This document shows positions 6,068-9,502 of a DNA stretch of 9,502 bases, piece by piece. This DNA comes from Thioalkalivibrio sp. (GTDB taxonomy: Bacteria > Pseudomonadota > Gammaproteobacteria > Ectothiorhodospirales > Ectothiorhodospiraceae). Both the position numbers and the translations under genes were made by a program. Within the stretch, counting starts at the first letter, position 1. Every line of letters starts with the position of its first letter. The stretch is from contig PWRV01000210.1 of NCBI GenBank assembly GCA_003563455.1, positions 1 through 9,502 on the forward strand. The letters run 5' to 3'. The notes beneath the pieces were generated by a model. It did no database searches, was not told the DNA's origin, and saw nothing but the letters and a program-made list of their open reading frames with translations.

Positions 6068-7313
6068 ACCGGTCGTCGCGGGGCTTCATGCGTTTCTGGA
6101 GAGCTACCCCGGGATCGGTCGACTGCGGGTGGCGCTGAGCGGCGGCCGGGACTCGGTCGTCCTTCTGCATGCGCTCGCGCGGTGCGATCCCCATCGGCGC
6201 GCGTTGCCGCTGCATGTTCACCATGGCCTTCACCCACTGGCGGATGCGCAGGCGGACCACTGCCGGCGTGTCGCCGAGGCCTTCGGCTACCGGTGCCGGG
6301 TGCTGGAGGTCCGGGTGCCCGAGCGCCCGGAGGAGGGCATCGAGGCGGCCGCGCGCCGACTGCGCTACCGTGCCCTGGCGCGGGATGCGGGCGCTGGCGA
6401 TTGCATCCTGACCGCGCACCACGCGGCCGACCAGGCCGAAACCTTCCTGCTGGCGGCCCTGAAGGGCAGCGGACCCGCCGGCCTCGCCGCGATGCCGCTG
6501 ATGCGCCGCACCGGACAGTGCTGGCTGGGGCGCCCGCTGCTCGGCGTACCCGGCGCCGCGATCGCGGCCTACGCGCAGGCGCACGCTCTGCAGTGGATCG
6601 AGGATCCGACCAACGCGGATCTGCGTTTCGACCGCAACTTCCTGCGCCGCGAGGTGCTGCCGCGGCTCGCGGGCCGGTTCCCGGCGGAGCGCAGGCTCGG
6701 CGTCGCAGCGGGGTTGCAGGCCGAGGTCGTCGACGTGCTCGACGGGCTGCTCGACCCGGTGCTCGACGGCCTGGCGGGGCCGTGTCCGGACTGTCTGGAT
6801 CTGCAGGGACTGTTGCGGGAACCCGTGTCCAGAAGGTCCTGGCTGCTGCGGCGTTTCATCACGCGTGCGGGAGCCCAGCCTCCGCGCCGCCGGCGACTGC
6901 TCGAGTTCCTGCGCCAGCTGGAGCAGGCCGCGCCGGACGCGAGCCCGGCGCTGCACTGGGACGGTCACAGCCTGAGGGTCTACCGGGGAGCGCTTTACCT
7001 GCTGGTGACAGCGAAGGCAACCGGACTCGAGCCGCCCTGCGAGGGTTTCGTCTGGCCTCCGGGTGCGGCGGAGCTGCACCTCCCCGACGGTCGGGTGTTG
7101 ACGCGCCGCGAGCTGCACGAGGCCGGGGTCACGGACTGCGACGGCGTCCGGGTGCGGTTTCGCCGCGGGGGCGAGCGGCTGCGTCAGCCGGACGGGAAAC
7201 GGCACTCGCTGAAGAACCTGATGCAGGAACGCGGCATTCCGCCCTGGCGGCGCGCGCGGGTGCCCCTGATCGAGCGGGACGGCGAGCTGATCGGGGCGCT
7301 CTGGTCCCGCTGA
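6039..7313 (+). CDS. tilS: tRNA(Ile)-lysidine synthetase
   Basis: TilS attaches lysine to C34 of the CAU-anticodon tRNA-Ile using ATP, which changes codon recognition from AUG to AUA and aminoacylation from Met to Ile. The 424 residues (E. coli 432) contain the N-type ATP-pyrophosphatase loop SGGRDS (34-39), HVHHGLHPLADA (59-70), GIEAAARRLRYRA (about 100-112), TAHHAADQAETFLL with KGSGPAGL following, and EDPTNADLRFDRNFLR (188-203). The C-terminal substrate-recognition domain ends with LKNLMQERGIPPW (391-403), and the chain stops soon after, at LIGALWSR, slightly shorter than E. coli. ATG 6039 lies inside the accA 3' end in another frame and is the only ATG that leaves the ATP loop intact. Its Shine-Dalgarno match is poor, so translation probably depends on coupling to accA. 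In E. coli, tilS also lies near accA but with genes between them. Confidence 0.97.
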   Translation: MAPSRKPAPEPVVAGLHAFLESYPGIGRLRVALSGGRDSVVLLHALARCDPHRRALPLHVHHGLHPLADAQADHCRRVAEAFGYRCRVLEVRVPERPEEGIEAAARRLRYRALARDAGAGDCILTAHHAADQAETFLLAALKGSGPAGLAAMPLMRRTGQCWLGRPLLGVPGAAIAAYAQAHALQWIEDPTNADLRFDRNFLRREVLPRLAGRFPAERRLGVAAGLQAEVVDVLDGLLDPVLDGLAGPCPDCLDLQGLLREPVSRRSWLLRRFITRAGAQPPRRRRLLEFLRQLEQAAPDASPALHWDGHSLRVYRGALYLLVTAKATGLEPPCEGFVWPPGAAELHLPDGRVLTRRELHEAGVTDCDGVRVRFRRGGERLRQPDGKRHSLKNLMQERGIPPWRRARVPLIERDGELIGALWSR

Positions 7314-7324
7314 CAGCGACGGAC

Positions 7325-7359
7325 CGGTGGCCGCGCCAGCGCGCGGCCTTCGGTGGCCG
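7325..7359 (+). repeat. Direct repeat with two mutually exclusive hairpins after tilS
   Basis: A perfect 9-bp direct repeat CGGTGGCCG occurs at 7325-7333 and 7351-7359. Between the copies lies GCGCGGCC (7341-7348). This central block pairs either with GGCCGCGC (7329-7336; 8-bp stem, CAGC loop) or, through its CGGCC part (7344-7348), with GGCCG (7355-7359; 5-bp stem, TTCGGT loop). The two stems cannot form together. No T-run follows either stem directly. Confidence 0.55.
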
Positions 7360-7360
7360 A

Positions 7361-7398
7361 CCCCGGGACGGTCCCGATTGAGCGCCCCGGGGCTTTTT
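7361..7398 (+). terminator. Candidate intrinsic terminator between tilS and pyrG
   Basis: CCCCGGG (7361-7367) can pair with CCCGGGG (7386-7392), and a TTTTT tract (7394-7398) follows after one C. The loop is large (18 nt). A competing local hairpin, CGGGA-CGG-TCCCG (7364-7376), uses part of the same arm. The downstream block is itself a self-complementary GCCCCGGGGC (7384-7393). The G+C stem plus T-run fits a Rho-independent terminator for the upstream genes, but the geometry is less compact than usual. Confidence 0.5.
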
Positions 7399-7404
7399 GA
7401 TAAT
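7378..7404 (+). promoter_or_regulatory. Candidate pyrG promoter overlapping the terminator T-run
   Basis: GATAAT (7399-7404), one base from TATAAT, lies immediately after the T-run of the terminator-like structure and 52 nt before the pyrG ATG. TTGAGC (7378-7383) is a partial -35 match but leaves a 15-nt spacer, shorter than ideal. The GCCCCGGGGC palindrome fills most of that spacer. A start near 7410-7412 would give a leader of about 46 nt. Confidence 0.45.
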
Positions 7405-7418
7405 CTCCTGACGCGATC

Positions 7419-7436
7419 CGGCCGGCTGGCCGGCCG
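7419..7436 (+). other. GC-rich hairpin in the pyrG 5' leader
   Basis: CGGCCGG (7419-7425) pairs with CCGGCCG (7430-7436) across a CTGG loop, a perfect 7-bp all-G/C stem. It would lie in the untranslated leader if transcription starts after the GATAAT at 7399. It ends 10 nt before the weak GGGTG that may serve as ribosome binding site, so it need not block that site directly. No T-run follows, so it is not a simple terminator. Confidence 0.5.
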
Positions 7437-7456
7437 TACTTCCATGGGTGCCCCGC

Positions 7457-9121
7457 ATGACGCGTTTCGTATTCATCACCGGAGGCGTGGTCTCGTCTCT
7501 GGGCAAGGGCATTGCATCGGCGTCGCTGGGCGCCATCCTCGAGGCGCGGGGTCTGAAGGTCACGCTGCTCAAGCTGGATCCCTACATCAACGTGGATCCG
7601 GGTACCATGAGCCCGTTCCAGCATGGCGAGGTCTTCGTTACCGACGACGGTGCCGAGACCGATCTGGACCTCGGCCACTACGAGCGCTTCGTGCGCATCC
7701 GCACCGGGTGCGCGAACAACTTCACCACCGGTCAGATCTACGAGAGCGTGATCCGCAAGGAGCGCCGCGGCGACTATCTCGGCGGCACCGTGCAGGTGAT
7801 TCCGCACATCACGGACGAGATCAAGCGCTCGATCCGCGCGGGCGCGGGCGATGCGGACATCGCACTGGTCGAGATCGGCGGCACCGTCGGCGACATCGAG
7901 TCCCTGCCCTTCCTCGAGGCGATCCGCCAGATGGGGGTCGAACTGGGCCGGGAGAGCGTGCTCTACATCCACCTGACCCTGGTGCCGTTCATCGCGGCCG
8001 CCGGGGAAATCAAGACGAAGCCCACCCAGCACTCGGTGAAGGAGCTGCGCTCGATCGGGATCCAGCCTGACGTCCTGCTGTGCCGCTCGACGCAGGCGCT
8101 GCCCGAGGGCGAGCGGCGAAAGATCGCGCTGTTCACGAACGTCGAGGAAAAGGCGGTGATCTCTGCGGTGGATGTCGACAACATCTACAAGATTCCACTC
8201 TGGCTGCATTCGCAGAAGCTCGACGAGATCGTGTTGCGCAAGCTGCGGATCGAGGTGCCGCAGGCGGATCTTTCCGACTGGAAGCACGTGGTCAACGCGA
8301 TGGAGTTTCCGGAGTCCGAGGTGACGGTCGGCATGATCGGGAAGTACGTCGATCTGACCGAGTCCTACAAGTCGGTGAACGAGGCCCTGACACACGCCGG
8401 GATCCACACGGGTACGCGGGTACGGATCCGCTACATCGACTCCGAGAAGCTCGAGGGCTCTGATCCGGCGGTATTGCCGGAGCTGGAGGGTCTGGACGCG
8501 ATCCTGGTGCCCGGAGGCTTCGGGGAACGCGGCATCGAGGGCAAGATCCTGGCCGCACGCCGCGCGCGCGAAAAGGGCGTTCCCTACCTTGGAATCTGCC
8601 TCGGGATGCAGGTGGCGGTGATCGAATTCGCGCGCAATGTTGCCGGACTCGAGGGGGCCCACAGCACCGAATTCGCGCCGGACACGCCGCATCCGGTGAT
8701 TGCGCTGATCACGGAGTGGCAGGATCGGGAAGGGCGCATCGAACGCCGCGACGCGGGCAGCGATCTGGGCGGCACGATGCGCCTGGGCGCACAGTCCGCG
8801 GCGCTGTTGGAGGACACCCTGATGGCACGGACCTATTCGAAGCGTCAGATCCACGAGCGGCACCGGCATCGCTACGAGTTCAACAACGCCTACGCCGAAC
8901 GTTTGCAGCAGGCCGGCCTGGTCTTCTCGGGCCGTTCGCAGGACCAGAACCTGGTCGAGGCGGTCGAGTTGCCTGAGCATCCCTGGTTCATCGGTTGCCA
9001 GTTCCATCCCGAGTTCACCTCGACACCGAGGGACGGGCACCCACTGTTCACGGGCTTCATCAGTGCCGCCCGGCGCTACCAGGAAGCCAAGGCCACCCTG
9101 GCCAAGCAGTCCGTCGCGTGA
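7457..9121 (+). CDS. pyrG: CTP synthase (glutamine-hydrolysing)
   Basis: CTP synthase aminates UTP to CTP using ATP and ammonia from glutamine, with GTP as activator; it is the last step of de novo cytidine nucleotide synthesis. The 554 residues (E. coli 545) comprise an N-terminal amidoligase domain with GGVVSSLGKG (9-18, K17), GAETDLDLGHY (D71) and EIGGTVGDIES (E139), then a class I glutamine amidotransferase domain with GICLGMQ (nucleophile C381), H517 and E519. These match E. coli K18, D72, E140, C379, H515 and E517, so both sites look intact. A short tail, roughly the last 12 residues, extends past the usual end. ATG 7457 is chosen because MTRFVFITGG aligns with the family N-terminus. 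An in-frame GTG (7448) and an out-of-frame ATG (7444) lie just upstream, and only a weak GGGTG precedes the start. kdsA begins 8 nt after the stop. Confidence 0.99.
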   Translation: MTRFVFITGGVVSSLGKGIASASLGAILEARGLKVTLLKLDPYINVDPGTMSPFQHGEVFVTDDGAETDLDLGHYERFVRIRTGCANNFTTGQIYESVIRKERRGDYLGGTVQVIPHITDEIKRSIRAGAGDADIALVEIGGTVGDIESLPFLEAIRQMGVELGRESVLYIHLTLVPFIAAAGEIKTKPTQHSVKELRSIGIQPDVLLCRSTQALPEGERRKIALFTNVEEKAVISAVDVDNIYKIPLWLHSQKLDEIVLRKLRIEVPQADLSDWKHVVNAMEFPESEVTVGMIGKYVDLTESYKSVNEALTHAGIHTGTRVRIRYIDSEKLEGSDPAVLPELEGLDAILVPGGFGERGIEGKILAARRAREKGVPYLGICLGMQVAVIEFARNVAGLEGAHSTEFAPDTPHPVIALITEWQDREGRIERRDAGSDLGGTMRLGAQSAALLEDTLMARTYSKRQIHERHRHRYEFNNAYAERLQQAGLVFSGRSQDQNLVEAVELPEHPWFIGCQFHPEFTSTPRDGHPLFTGFISAARRYQEAKATLAKQSVA

Positions 9122-9129
9122 GCCTGCCG

Positions 9130-9502
9130 ATGGATCTCTGTGGTTTCAAGGTGGGTCCGGACCGCCCGTTCTTCCTGATCTCCGGCCCCTGCGTGATCGA
9201 GTCCGAGCAGCTCGCGCTGGATACCGCCGGGACGCTCCGGGAGATCGCCGCGGCCCTGGAGATTCCCTTCATCTACAAGTCCTCCTTCGACAAGGCGAAC
9301 CGGTCCTCGACAGGGAGCTTCCGCGGACCCGGCATGAGCAAAGGCCTTCAGATCCTTGAAAAGGTGAGAAAATCACTGAATGTTCCGGTGCTGACCGACG
9401 TGCATGAGGACACCCCGCTCGGCGAGGTCGCCGACGTGGTCGACGTGCTCCAGACGCCGGCATTCCTTTGCCGGCAGACGAATTTCATCCAGAATGTGGC
9501 CC
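9130..9502 (+). CDS. kdsA: 3-deoxy-8-phosphooctulonate (KDO-8-phosphate) synthase, 3' end cut by window edge
   Basis: KdsA condenses phosphoenolpyruvate with arabinose-5-phosphate to give KDO-8-phosphate, the precursor of the inner-core sugar of lipopolysaccharide. The first 124 codons are present of about 280. Visible motifs are ISGPCVIESEQLA (17-29), KSSFDKANRSS (50-60), SFRGPG, LTDVHEDTP and the LQTPAFLCRQTNF segment near the edge. C21 sits where the metal-free E. coli enzyme has Asn26 and the metal-dependent Aquifex enzyme has Cys11, so this is predicted to be a metal-dependent form. The other expected metal ligands lie beyond the window. ATG 9130 is chosen because homologues of this type begin MxLCGF. 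A GTG at 9118 overlapping the pyrG stop (GTGA) is a possible alternative. No strong Shine-Dalgarno is seen; translation is likely coupled to pyrG. Confidence 0.97.
   Translation, partial: MDLCGFKVGPDRPFFLISGPCVIESEQLALDTAGTLREIAAALEIPFIYKSSFDKANRSSTGSFRGPGMSKGLQILEKVRKSLNVPVLTDVHEDTPLGEVADVVDVLQTPAFLCRQTNFIQNVA

Noticed and set aside
5949..7445. 498-codon minus-strand open frame facing tilS
   Set aside because: In register with tilS codons; no recognisable domain and the sense gene is clear.
7448..7456. GTG start for pyrG
   Set aside because: It adds three residues not found in homologues; ATG 7457 aligns with the family N-terminus.
7184..9040. 618-codon minus-strand open frame facing pyrG
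   Set aside because: Same in-register antisense effect; pyrG is fully conserved on the plus strand.
1..9502. Mobile element, CRISPR array, defence island or novel gene cluster
   Set aside because: No transposase, integrase, spaced direct repeats, tRNA-linked attachment site or unknown ORF was found; nearly all the sequence is accounted for by conserved housekeeping genes.

Overview
The window is a compact block of housekeeping genes from a strongly G+C-rich Gammaproteobacterium. Two things support this. The order rnhB-dnaE-accA-tilS-pyrG-kdsA is a gammaproteobacterial arrangement, and the DnaE, AccA and TilS proteins closely resemble their E. coli counterparts. The KdsA form and the Gfo/Idh/MocA oxidoreductase next to rnhB suggest a non-enteric lineage, perhaps purple-sulfur or sulfur-oxidising relatives. 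That narrower placement is inference.

Layout. Positions 1-789 (minus strand) hold the first 263 codons of a Gfo/Idh/MocA-type NAD(P)-dependent sugar oxidoreductase, cut by the left edge. A 119-bp divergent intergenic region (790-908) holds overlapping candidate promoters and a C/G-rich inverted repeat that supplies the rnhB ribosome binding site. From 909 every gene reads rightward: rnhB (RNase HII), dnaE (DNA polymerase III alpha), accA (acetyl-CoA carboxyltransferase alpha), tilS (tRNA-Ile lysidine synthetase), pyrG (CTP synthase) and the first 124 codons of kdsA (KDO-8-phosphate synthase), which runs off the right edge. rnhB/dnaE overlap by 1 nt and accA/tilS by 29 nt; pyrG and kdsA are 8 nt apart. 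The two larger gaps on this strand (dnaE-accA, 87 nt; tilS-pyrG, 143 nt) both carry promoter-like elements. The second also has several inverted repeats and a terminator-like structure.

The genes cover replication and ribonucleotide removal (dnaE, rnhB), fatty acid synthesis (accA), tRNA decoding (tilS), nucleotide supply (pyrG) and lipopolysaccharide assembly (kdsA, possibly the oxidoreductase). CTP from pyrG is used to make CMP-KDO from the product of the pathway that kdsA begins, so the pyrG-kdsA pairing makes metabolic sense.

I see no mobile element, CRISPR array, tRNA or rRNA gene, phage or defence gene, and no convincing undescribed system. Points worth a second look: the Cys-type (metal-dependent class) KdsA signature, the GnnA-like oxidoreductase that displaces the usual lpxB neighbour, mutually exclusive hairpins before pyrG, a nine-codon mini-ORF overlapping the accA start, a patch of disfavoured codons just before the DnaE active site, and a repeat-like ribosome binding site for rnhB. 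The long minus-strand open frames facing dnaE, accA, tilS and pyrG are codon-register artefacts.
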